DNA from: Bacteroidota bacterium
Lineage (GTDB): Bacteria > Bacteroidota > Bacteroidia > Bacteroidales > Lentimicrobiaceae
DNA length: 64,000 nucleotides
Direction of reading: 5' to 3'
Assembly: GCA_009773515.1 (NCBI GenBank)
Contig: WSXX01000019.1
Location: forward strand, 27,266 to 91,265
Shown here one piece after another: positions 37,280 to 45,700 of this stretch (positions are counted from its first letter, which is position 1; every line of letters starts with the position of its first letter). Below the pieces are notes generated by a model. The model did not search any database. It had not been told where the DNA came from and saw nothing but the letters and a program-made list of their open reading frames with translations. Both the position numbers and the translations under genes were made by a program.

Positions 37280-37951
37280 TTAAACTTCTTCCTGAACTAT
37301 TGAATTCTGATCAATCCCAAGATTGGATAATTGTATCTCCAGTGACTCCATCATTGGAGGAGGGCCGCATAAATAAACATTTTTGCATGAGCTGTTCAGA
37401 TATGATCTTAAAAAGTCTTCTGAGATTTTGCCGTGTGCATATCCATCCGCTTTTTCATCGGATAAAATGTTGATAAAGTTATTGCCGAGCATGCGTTCAA
37501 ATTCATTTTTTAAAATGATATCAGCTCTTGTTTTGTTGGCAAAAATGAGTTTATTTCCTGCTAAATCATTTCTTGTCTGAAGAAACCTGAAGATGGAAAT
37601 AAATGGTGTTATTCCGGCACCTCCTGCAATAAATACACCTTTGCCCTTGTATTCAATGGCTCCGAAAACTTCATTCAGAAGCAACTCATCACCCTTTTTC
37701 AATGTCAGAAGCTTTCCGGTTACGCTGTCTCTTTCAACGTAAGTTTTGATGACAAACTCAAGGTGCTCATCGCCGGGCAATGAAGTAAAGGTGAATGGTC
37801 GCAACTCTTCTCTCCAGCCCTCAAGATTGATTGATATTTCAGTAGCCTGCCCCGGCAGAAAGTTGTATCTGTGGGGTTTCGTTGTTACAATCTGCAACAC
37901 ATCAGTTGTGATGAGCTTTATGGATTTAATTTTAACCGGGAGTGATTTCAT
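37280..37951 (-). CDS. Ferredoxin/flavodoxin reductase-like FAD oxidoreductase
   Basis: A 223-residue protein of the ferredoxin-NADP reductase fold. The FAD-binding part shows RPFTFTSLP, and the NAD(P) part shows GGAGITPFISIFRFL and YLCGPPPMME. There is no ferredoxin domain and no second redox module, so it must pass electrons to a separate partner. It lies 66 bp behind stress element copy 3 and heads a two-gene unit with the 109-residue protein. The redox partner is unknown. Confidence 0.9.
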   Translation of the reverse strand: MKSLPVKIKSIKLITTDVLQIVTTKPHRYNFLPGQATEISINLEGWREELRPFTFTSLPGDEHLEFVIKTYVERDSVTGKLLTLKKGDELLLNEVFGAIEYKGKGVFIAGGAGITPFISIFRFLQTRNDLAGNKLIFANKTRADIILKNEFERMLGNNFINILSDEKADGYAHGKISEDFLRSYLNSSCKNVYLCGPPPMMESLEIQLSNLGIDQNSIVQEEV

Positions 37952-38017
37952 TATTTATTTTCATTAATAAGGCAAAAACAGAGAATGCGAAATTATGCGA
38001 TGTAGCTATGGATGTCA

Positions 38018-38053
38018 TTACATAATTTGCACAACTTATTACATGATTCACAC
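38018..38053 (-). promoter_or_regulatory. 36-bp stress element, copy 3
   Basis: TTACATAATT-N19-TTCACAC on the plus strand, 66 bp upstream of the reductase start at 37951. Confidence 0.8.
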
Positions 38054-38257
38054 TTAAACCCTGCAAAACGGGCAAAGTGCAATCGGCATTTCTTTTTCAG
38101 GGGATATTAAATTGTCGGCTGGTAAAAAAAGAAAAGTCCGGTCAGATAATTCTTTAATTGGAAAATCGGAAAACAGCTGTAATACTTTTGATGGGTCATG
38201 GGAAGGAGAATAATAAACCCATGCTCCTGATGCCGTATTTCCAACTCCGTGAACCAA
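38054..38257 (-). CDS. Possible 67-residue protein or gene remnant
   Basis: The frame is open for 67 codons from a TTG at 38257 and ends in ALCPFCRV; no ATG lies near its beginning, and a stop closes the frame at about 38284. The composition (KVLQLFSDFPIKELSDRTFLFLPADNLISPEKEMP) looks like plausible protein. Stress element copy 4 lies about 100 bp upstream in the right orientation. It may be a small gene with a TTG start or a decayed gene whose promoter survives. No family is recognised. Confidence 0.35.
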   Translation of the reverse strand: MVHGVGNTASGAWVYYSPSHDPSKVLQLFSDFPIKELSDRTFLFLPADNLISPEKEMPIALCPFCRV

Positions 38258-38354
38258 AAAGACTCTACCCGACTGAACTTTTCAAAAAAAACAGATCAGA
38301 GATCTATTTTCATTAACTGCGAAACAAAGATGCATCAAAACGGTATTTTTCTCG

Positions 38355-38390
38355 TTACATAATTCTTTCGCAAATTATCAATATTCACAC
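38355..38390 (-). promoter_or_regulatory. 36-bp stress element, copy 4
   Basis: TTACATAATT-N19-TTCACAC on the plus strand. It lies downstream of the CsbD-like gene at 38458 and faces the doubtful 67-residue frame and, beyond it, the reductase unit. Confidence 0.75.
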
Positions 38391-38457
38391 ATTCGGGTGT
38401 TGAAGGAATATAAAGATCGGGCAAATGAGCGTCTCAGATGCCCGGATTCATCTATCT

Positions 38458-38634
38458 TTAAAAATCTGATATTACAACCTGAATCTGCTGTTTTGTCATG
38501 CGGAGTTTATAAGCGATCTTTTTCAGCATTCTTTCTTCTTTGCCTTGTTTGTGCTGAAGGTCAGACTCAGTCAACTGCGGAAATTTCTTTATTATCCGGA
38601 ATTTGAACTCTTCCATATTTTGTTCATTCATCAT
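38458..38634 (-). CDS. Small CsbD-like protein
   Basis: A 58-residue soluble protein from the ATG at 38634 (MMNEQNMEEFKFRIIKKFP). The frame stays open to 38739, but that part covers a strong palindrome and is unlikely to be coding. It aligns by eye with the CsbD-family protein at 39359 and with the one at 63311: a first helix, F-P-x-L-T-x-x-D-L, then a charged helix with ML and a final helix ending in I-x-D-F/L. CsbD proteins are small stress-induced proteins of unknown biochemical role. It is third in a minus-strand series after the CsbD and lipoprotein genes, which start behind stress element copy 5. Confidence 0.72.
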   Translation of the reverse strand: MMNEQNMEEFKFRIIKKFPQLTESDLQHKQGKEERMLKKIAYKLRMTKQQIQVVISDF

Positions 38635-38673
38635 GAGATCCATCTTTGGTATTTTTAGGTTGGTCAAAATAAG

Positions 38674-38720
38674 ATTGTCCGGGTTTGAATTGGTTAAACA
38701 AGCTTTCAAACCCGGACAAT
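38674..38720. terminator. Strong hairpin between lipoprotein and CsbD-like genes
   Basis: ATTGTCCGGGTTTGAA at 38674-38689 and its exact reverse complement at 38705-38720 form a 16-bp perfect stem with a 15-base loop. It may be an attenuating terminator or an RNA-stabilising structure between two cotranscribed genes; the downstream T-run is weak on both strands. Confidence 0.55.
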
Positions 38721-38800
38721 TTAGAAGTTGGTATTTCATGAATTCCGGAACTGCACCTGGATGTCATATCCTGTTCCATTATGGTAGAAAACTGACAGAA

Positions 38801-39268
38801 TTAATCCTTATTGTCAACTGTCAGATCCTTTAATGCGGAGCCCAGTTCATCCATATCGTGGTTAAATTCACGTTTGAATGATTCCCATCCGGTTTGATTT
38901 TTTTCATAATCATTCATTCTGGTCTTGAGGTCTGCTATTTTTTGTTCAAGCGTTTCAACCCGTTGTTTGTAAAAATCATCAAACGTTTTACCCGGTTTCT
39001 TCATTTGGGTTTTTAGCGCCTCAATACGGATTTCGTATTCACTGATCTTTATTTCGCTTTCGGTTTTAAACTCAAGCCATTCTTCAGCACTGGCTACTTT
39101 TTGGGCTTCGATTTCGGCATCCAGCCTGGCATCTTCCAGTACCTGTTCTGCTTCATCTACTTTAGCCTGAGCAGCTTCTTCTTTAGATGCAGCTGACTGA
39201 CATCCTGTAAAAATTGTTCCGGCAACCAGCGTAGTTGCAATCATAAGTGTAAAGAGTTTGTTTTTCAT
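38801..39268 (-). CDS. Helical lipoprotein of the stress regulon (paralogue A)
   Basis: A 155-residue lipoprotein (FTGC, Cys23) that is almost entirely predicted helix and charged after the lipobox, with a coiled-coil pattern (KEEAAQAKVDEAEQVLEDARLDAEIEAQKVASAEEWLEFK). It is a clear paralogue of the protein at 60761-61225: both have E-x-W-x-x-FK in the middle, L-E-x-K/N-x-x-L later, and WESFK-x-E near the end followed by D-x-x-x-L-x-x-x-L-x-x-LT. Both genes have a stress element upstream, here through the CsbD gene in front. I do not recognise a named family. A periplasmic structural or sensing role is possible. Confidence 0.82.
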   Translation of the reverse strand: MKNKLFTLMIATTLVAGTIFTGCQSAASKEEAAQAKVDEAEQVLEDARLDAEIEAQKVASAEEWLEFKTESEIKISEYEIRIEALKTQMKKPGKTFDDFYKQRVETLEQKIADLKTRMNDYEKNQTGWESFKREFNHDMDELGSALKDLTVDNKD

Positions 39269-39358
39269 GGTTTTTGTTTTTTGAGTAAAGTATTTTAATT
39301 AAATAGCTAACGGTCAGCAATTTGTATCACTAACCGATTGCTATAATTGAGCTGGAAA

Positions 39359-39544
39359 TTACAGGTCTGTAATTATTTTGTGTAATTCTTCTTTCGATTT
39401 ACCAAGTTTAATCTGGAGCCTGCCAAGCATTTCTTCTTTTTTGCCTTCGGCAAACAGCAGGTCATTATCAGTTAAAGTTGCAAATTTCTGTTTGAGTTTG
39501 CCTTTTTGTTCATTCCAGTTTCCTTTGAGTTCGGAGGAGTTCAT
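39359..39544 (-). CDS. CsbD-family stress protein
   Basis: A 61-residue protein with the classical CsbD pattern (ELKGNWNEQKGKLKQKFATLTDNDLLFAEGKKEEMLGRLQIKLGKSKEEL). The frame reaches 39583, but the ATG at 39544 matches the normal start of the family. Stress element copy 5 lies 67 bp upstream. In Bacillus subtilis csbD belongs to the general stress regulon of SigB; Bacteroidota have no SigB, so control by this new element would be a functional parallel. It leads a probable three-gene unit with the lipoprotein and the CsbD-like gene downstream. Confidence 0.9.
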   Translation of the reverse strand: MNSSELKGNWNEQKGKLKQKFATLTDNDLLFAEGKKEEMLGRLQIKLGKSKEELHKIITDL

Positions 39545-39919
39545 GATAATTGGTTTTAAAGTGAAAAAGTTTTCACGATTCAAAAGTACTGGCTTCTATA
39601 CTGCTGAGTGTTATACAATTCCATGGAGATGTTATATCATTCACACCTGGGGTGCTTTTTGCCGTAAGGTTGAGGTTGAGGTTGAGGTTAAGGTTAATCG
39701 TTCACTTTTATATTATCAGGGTGTGGTATTACACAAGTTGTGTACTTATTTTCATAGAATGGTACTGCGAAAAATCCCGGGAATTTTATTAAAAAAAGCT
39801 TGCAATGCACTGATAACATTGGGGTTAACATTTATTAAGATTGGTGTTTCAGAGATTGGCACAATGTTTCATTCTTTGTATCTGAATCAAATCTAATATT
39901 AACTTAAAAATTGAATAAG
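39545..39919. other. Intergenic region with stress element and short tandem repeat
   Basis: It contains stress element copy 5 and four copies of a 6-bp repeat (GAGGTT) around 39670-39690. A plus-strand open frame across part of this region overlaps the csbD-type gene on the other strand and does not look coding. Confidence 0.55.
39611..39646 (-). promoter_or_regulatory. 36-bp stress element, copy 5
   Basis: TTATACAATT-N19-TTCACAC on the plus strand, 67 bp upstream of the csbD-type start at 39544. Its position also argues for that start over the ATG at 39583, which would leave almost no leader. Confidence 0.82.
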
Positions 39920-40243
39920 ATGAAAAAGTTCATAATGATTTTTGCGCTGACTGGTTTTATTGTAACCGGAATTACTCAGGTAGTTAATGCTCAGACAGAA
40001 CAAGAACAATCACAAGCCGCTCCTCAGGAAAAGAGTGAATTTAAATCAATTGACCTGACAGATCTTCCTGAAGATGTAAAGACAGCAGCACGTGAGAATG
40101 ATGCAGCGGCAGTCATCCTGTCAGCAGAAGTAAAAACACTTACTACAGGTGATAAAGTTTACCGTGTAAACTTAAAGAGTTCTGCAAAGGGTGAATATGC
40201 GCTGAAATTTAATGCAGATGGCAGCGCTTACGAGAAGGAGTAA
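39920..40243 (+). CDS. Small secreted protein of unknown function
   Basis: A 107-residue protein from the ATG at 39920; a TTG three codons upstream is a weaker start. A signal peptide (FALTGFIVTGITQVVNAQ) is followed by a short Gln/Glu-rich linker and one compact domain (IDLTDLPEDVKTAARENDAAAVILSAEVKTLTTGDKVYRVNLKSSAKGEYALKFNADGSAYEKE). The pattern of a helix followed by strands, with the phrase YALKFNADGS, recalls PepSY-like periplasmic domains, but this is only a resemblance. It is a single-gene unit ending in a good terminator, and has no stress element upstream. Confidence 0.8.
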   Translation: MKKFIMIFALTGFIVTGITQVVNAQTEQEQSQAAPQEKSEFKSIDLTDLPEDVKTAARENDAAAVILSAEVKTLTTGDKVYRVNLKSSAKGEYALKFNADGSAYEKE

Positions 40244-40273
40244 GACGGTCTGTTGATTAATGATAATTCGAAA

Positions 40274-40302
40274 AGAGATCTCAATCTGAGGTCTCTTTTT
40301 TT
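40274..40302 (+). terminator. Rho-independent terminator
   Basis: AGAGATCTC, a 5-base loop and GAGGTCTCT form a 9-bp stem with one G-U pair, followed by seven T. It ends the gene of the small secreted protein. Confidence 0.85.
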
Positions 40303-40407
40303 ATGTCGGACAAATACACCAGATATCATAATAATGTCCGCCTGAGCACCTAAGAATTTGAACTATCAGGGATTAGAGTGACCGCCACAACCCTGAATAA
40401 ACTGCAG

Positions 40408-42720
40408 CTAAAAAGGATATCCTATAGCCACATTTAAAATCAGATTGTCACTTCTCCATGATGGGCTTGCGAAGTTGATTTTATCTATCACCCATCTGTT
40501 GTTCTTTTCAAGCCATGGTTTTCGCAGGGGCATAGCCAGATCGAAGCGAAGCAGGAAGAAAGAAACATCAATGCGTAAGCCGAATCCGGCACCTACAGCC
40601 ATTTCGCCGGCGAAACCGGAGAATGAAAACGGACTTCCCATATTAGAAGTGTTTGATTTAAGAAGCCATACATTGCCCGCATCTGTAAAAATGGCCCCTT
40701 TCAGGAAACGATAGATATTAAAACGATACTCCGCATTTATTTCCAGTTTTACATCGCCACCCAGCCTTAAAAATCCGAGGCTGTCGGGGTCCTGATTGTA
40801 CGTGCCCGGCCCCACAGTATTGATGCTGAACGCACGGATACTATTGGGTCCGCCGCTGAAAAACTGTTTGATGTACGGCAAAGTTGAAGCGTTTCCGTAA
40901 GGCGCTGCCAGTCCGGCATAAGCTCTGAAAGCAAGTTTGTTTTTATCCGGGAAATTGTAATAAACCCAGCCATCAAGGCTCAGTCTTGCAAACTGCGAAT
41001 AAACAGACCCTGCTATAAGTGATGGATTTTCAGAAGAAATCTTTTTGCCTGCAATAATATTAGCCAACGAAAAAGTATTTCCGGCAACTTCACCGGTAAG
41101 TTGAAAATAGGTTTGTATCGTTTTATCGGCCAGTGCCTGATCATTGTAAGTAAAAACATAATTTGCCCCGGCAATAAACTGATCCTCATAACTCTTTTTA
41201 AGGAATGGATTGGATTTCAGCAATTCAATGAAGGCGTCCGATTTATTCCCGACTGCGGTATAGCTTACATTTACCGGATTCAGTTCATGTTCTTTCCGGA
41301 TATCTTCTTTCCATTTAAAGCCGTAAATAAATTGCAATGAACGCATATTGAAGTAGTTGCCCCTGTTGAGATAGTCATATGAAAGCGATAATCTTGTTTT
41401 GGGCAGGTAAATACTGCTTGTTTGCTTCATGCGAAACGGAACAATAAACCGCGGAAAAGTCAACTCAATCTTAGGATTGAGAGAGTAGGATTGCAGATTT
41501 TTGTTTTTACCGCTCAATTGGGTTTCCCAGGAACCTGCCAGACTAAAATTCAGCAATTCGGCTCCTTTAAATGCATTCCGGTCAAGAATACTTACATTCA
41601 TGCGCGGCCCGGCGTAATTGTTTGATTTTGAAACAATATCCATTTCTGCTTTAAATGAATATTTGGGTATTGGAGTCATCAAAATGAGTACATCCAGAAA
41701 TCCGGGGGCAGTCGTATCGCTTTCGGTGAATTTAACACTCACAAATTTGAAATTTCCCATTGACATCAGCCGGTTAAGTGTGGTGGTGTGATTCTTCCGG
41801 GCATAAATGTCATTTTTCCGCAAAAATACTGATCGGGTTATGACCGATGGCCTGATGAATGCTTTTCTTTCCTTTCCCAAAAACAGGAAATTTCCATGAG
41901 GTATCGTGTCTTTGACCCTGGTGGCAGCTCTTTCGTTTAATGAATAAGCCTGATCAATGTAAACATTGTTGATCCGGTAAACCCTCAGAGCCTGCTGGGG
42001 TACGCTGTCTTTAAGGGTAAGCCTGAAAACTACAGTATTCTCAGTTTCTGAAGTATCGGCCTTAAAAAGTAAAAAATCAGGGTCGAAATAAAAATAGCCG
42101 TTGTTTTTGAGCAACGCATCAATCCTGTCTCTTTCGTTCCTGAGTTTCTCCAGACTATAATCCTCGCCGGGTATAATCAGTGATTTCTCCTTTTCAGAAA
42201 GAATGATACGACTCACACTACTATCTGAAACTGCATAATTCAACTCCTTAACCATAAATGGTTGGTGAATATGACTGGTATAATTGATTTTTGCGGTATG
42301 CTTTTTTTCTGCGATGATGTAGGCGGTATTACTTTTGAAGATTCCGATATTATAAAGTTTTGCATCAATAACCGAAGCCGTAACCATTGGCTTCACATTG
42401 CCGATGAGTACAGGAGCTTCTCCGGTTCTTTTCATCCATTTTTTAAATTTGCTTTCTGCGGTATCGCCGGCTGCCATATACCTCCACAGTTTGAAACGCA
42501 TTCCTAAAAAGCTGCTGTTGGGCTTTGGATATAAAGCTTCTTTGGCCGTCTTTCCGGCAAGGCGCGCCTTCTTTCTGCTGATCTTTTCATCTGATTCGAT
42601 AGTGACATCTGCGCCGGTATAGAGCTTTTCTCCTTTGGGCAAATGTTTGGTTCCGCTGCATGAAGCCATCAGCAGACAAAGAAATAGGAGAAAGTGTTTC
42701 GTCAAAAATGAGCTTTTCAT
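40408..42720 (-). CDS. tamL: TamL, lipoprotein form of the BamA/TamA outer-membrane assembly factor
   Basis: A 770-residue Omp85-family protein with a lipobox at Cys21 (LLMASC), which distinguishes the Bacteroidota TamL from TamA. POTRA-like repeats occupy roughly residues 25-370, and a 16-strand barrel the rest, with the conserved barrel motifs FFSGGPNSIRAFSINTVGPG, GDVKLEINAEYRF and FGLRIDVSFFLLRFDLAMPL. The C terminus ends in VAIGYPF, a typical aromatic outer-membrane signature. Its start overlaps the tamB stop by four bases, so the two subunits are translated together. The complex exports or inserts envelope components; in this window it has stress element copy 6 far upstream of tamB. Confidence 0.92.
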   Translation of the reverse strand: MKSSFLTKHFLLFLCLLMASCSGTKHLPKGEKLYTGADVTIESDEKISRKKARLAGKTAKEALYPKPNSSFLGMRFKLWRYMAAGDTAESKFKKWMKRTGEAPVLIGNVKPMVTASVIDAKLYNIGIFKSNTAYIIAEKKHTAKINYTSHIHQPFMVKELNYAVSDSSVSRIILSEKEKSLIIPGEDYSLEKLRNERDRIDALLKNNGYFYFDPDFLLFKADTSETENTVVFRLTLKDSVPQQALRVYRINNVYIDQAYSLNERAATRVKDTIPHGNFLFLGKERKAFIRPSVITRSVFLRKNDIYARKNHTTTLNRLMSMGNFKFVSVKFTESDTTAPGFLDVLILMTPIPKYSFKAEMDIVSKSNNYAGPRMNVSILDRNAFKGAELLNFSLAGSWETQLSGKNKNLQSYSLNPKIELTFPRFIVPFRMKQTSSIYLPKTRLSLSYDYLNRGNYFNMRSLQFIYGFKWKEDIRKEHELNPVNVSYTAVGNKSDAFIELLKSNPFLKKSYEDQFIAGANYVFTYNDQALADKTIQTYFQLTGEVAGNTFSLANIIAGKKISSENPSLIAGSVYSQFARLSLDGWVYYNFPDKNKLAFRAYAGLAAPYGNASTLPYIKQFFSGGPNSIRAFSINTVGPGTYNQDPDSLGFLRLGGDVKLEINAEYRFNIYRFLKGAIFTDAGNVWLLKSNTSNMGSPFSFSGFAGEMAVGAGFGLRIDVSFFLLRFDLAMPLRKPWLEKNNRWVIDKINFASPSWRSDNLILNVAIGYPF

Positions 42721-45700
42721 TGCTTTTTGGTTTTTGATGAATCTCTCTTTTTGCGTGGGGCTTTAAAAAGTTGTTTCCATCTGTTAAAGTCGCGCACATA
42801 CGCAACTCCAATGCCGGTTTCAACCAATTGCCCTTCAATGGCACCTTCATACTGGTTGTGACTGAATCCTTTCAGCCGGTAGCGACCGTCTTCAGTTAAT
42901 TTATATTCTACGGTAACATCCGTGGTTATATTACTTGCCGAATTCTGCTTTGCCCGTTCGCCTTCAACATCGACCACACCACCCACCTGAATGCTCAAAC
43001 GATCATTGAAGAGTTGTTTTTTCGCTCCGATGTCAACCTGAGTTCTGCCCTCTGCCTGCCCTGACTCATAGTCATCGTATGATTGTACATCGAAGTTCAA
43101 TTCAACCCCGGGCACTACTTTTGCACTTAATTTGTTCAATTCGGCCGAGAGAAACTTCCCTACTGTGGAGCGTACCACCGACGATGCACCCATATTTGCC
43201 TCAGATTGCAATGGGTTTTCCTGTATAAACCTACCCAGCACCAGCAAAGCAAATACCTGTTTGTTCAAAGCAGACGGATCTTCATTCAGCATATTCAGTT
43301 TGGCATCTACCGCTCCTCCAAATATTCCTTTATCCTCGGGCCTTAGCTGAATATCGAAACTGATTTCAGGTTTCATGATTGCACCGCGGAGTTTCAGATA
43401 GACCAAAAAGGGATATCGCTGTTTATAGGTATTCTGATCGGCCTCGCTCAGCGCGGTTATCTGATCGGCCACCAGATCGATGGGAGCAGCCCTGACGGTA
43501 TAAATTGCATTGATGGATATGTCGGCATCCAGCGGATCTCCATTCCATATAAGTGTACTTCCGGGATCAATATCAAACCTGCGTTTCACAATTGATTCGA
43601 GTGTAACAATGTAGCTGCCATCGTTCAGATTGTAAGCGCCGGTAAGACTCATTTTTCCGCTCCGGTCAATGGTAAGGTTCAGGGCTGCTTCGCCTCTAAC
43701 CACCAGAGAGTCAGAAGAAGTGGGGTCCATCATTAACCTGAGCGTAGCTTCTTTATCAACTTCGATGATGGAAGAAATATCAAATCCGGTGAAACCCGAC
43801 TCCTGAACTTCCGGCGTTTCGTCGCGGTAAAGGATAGGATTGATTTTATGCTTGTTGTCGATAACTACCACATCTTCGCCTTTGTAAGTAGTGAGTTTGT
43901 CTTCGGGAACTGCAAAAGTGAAGTTTGAGCCATCCTTCATTTTAATTCTGGCGTCTATCGCAGGAAGCGACATCGGACCCTTTACACTTATCCGGCTATC
44001 GATGATCATGCGGCCGTAAAATACCTTGTTATTTTCCGAAGTTGTATTGAACAACAGGAAGTCCTCCGTTTTAACATCCAGTGCAAAAATGAAATCCTGA
44101 AAATTTTTCATTTTCACGTTGCCGTTTATGATTGCTGTGTTCCCATCGGGATCGAGAAGGGTGAATGAATTAAAATAAACCCCGTCTGTTTTCAGTTGAA
44201 TGGTTTCATTTTTCAACTGCAGCATGTTATTTAATGCCGCTGGTTTGACAAAAGCATCATTAAATGTAAGCTGGCCGGTAATGTCAGGCGTATCAGTGTT
44301 GCCACTAACGGAGATGTTGCCCGTCAGATTTCCTGAAGCTTCGGTGATGGTTCCCATAGAAAATGCTTCCAGGGTTTTCAGCGAAAGCGAGGCAATATCA
44401 GCTTTTAAACTGATAGAATTGTCGCCTCCTTGCGGGATAAAATACCCGGTGGCCGATACATTATTCTCTGTGCCCGATAATTTCACATCTATATCGAACC
44501 GCTGCGAGGTCGGGTTATCTGCATTAATGGTCAGGTTTCCGACAGGTATTTCACGGACAATCAGATCAGATATCTGCAAATCAGCCACAAGGCCGTAAGC
44601 ATCATTAACCCTTATCATCATCGCTTCCCCGTTAACCGTGCCTTTAAGCAGGCTGGTATCTTTCGATACAACCCCTGAAATGTCGTTCAGGTCAAAATTA
44701 TTGATTACAATGCTCAGATCGTCGTTAAACTTATCATTGACTGAATGAACCTTAATCTGACTGCCCGATTTTTCGAGGGAAAGATTGTGGATTAAAAAAC
44801 CTGATTCACCAAAAGCAATGTAATTGTCAGGGGCAATATCCCAGCGGTCATTCATCAGAAAGAAGTCTTTGGGATTGAGCGTAAGTTTGTAGTTGGCGTC
44901 TTCCCTGACCATTTGTGCATTGATCAGCAGTTTTTTGATTTGTTTGTCGTCGATGGATGACACCGTTGCAACAATGGTAGAATCGGCAAGTTGCCCGGCA
45001 ATCTGAAAGTTATCGAGGTTGAATTGCGGACCAGATATCCTGGTGCTGGTCATTTTATAGTTCAGTGCATCAGGGTTTGAACTAACATCCAATAACAGGT
45101 TTCTGACTTCGGTGGTGCCATAAACGATTTTTTTCATTTCGGCATTCAGTTTCAGATCACCTTTTTCACTATCGAAGCTGCCTGTGATCAGCCCCGGCTC
45201 AAATTCCTTTAACTGCGGCAGAAACAGATCTGCCAGAATGGGATGATTGTGAAGCTGTACCTCAAATTCAAAATTCTGAGGGTCATTTGCATCTACCAGC
45301 GGATCGGGTTCAGAAACAGGGAAATAATTGTTCAGGAATATTTTAATCTCCCGGGCAAGGAAAGCCGGCGAGAAAGTTCCCTTGTATTTTATGCCAACCA
45401 GCGCATTATTGACTGTAAGTTCACTCTTTTTCGATTCGTTGATGGAAGCCAGCAAAAAAGATTCGAGCAGGTATTCTTTGTTTTCATGTGCGATGTAAAT
45501 ATTTGTGATTCCGGCTGTTCCGTTGATCTGATCGGCCGTTTTGCCTTTCAGGTCTGATTCAGCGTTTAAGCTGATGCGGATGTCTTTTTCGGTAAGCCTC
45601 AGTTTCCTGAGGTTGGCTCCTTTCAGATTCAATTTGAATTTATACTGTTCTTCATCGGGGTTCAGGTTGACCAATCCATCAAAATCGAAGGCGGCATTCT

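Noticed and set aside
39728..39745. TTACACAAGT / AGTTGTGTAC sequences before the small secreted protein gene
   Set aside because: Neither has a TTCACAC or GTGTGAA partner at the conserved spacing.
39378..39896. Plus-strand open frame of 172 codons
   Set aside because: Its first part is antisense to the CsbD-type gene and its remainder crosses the stress element and a simple repeat; no family or signal is visible.
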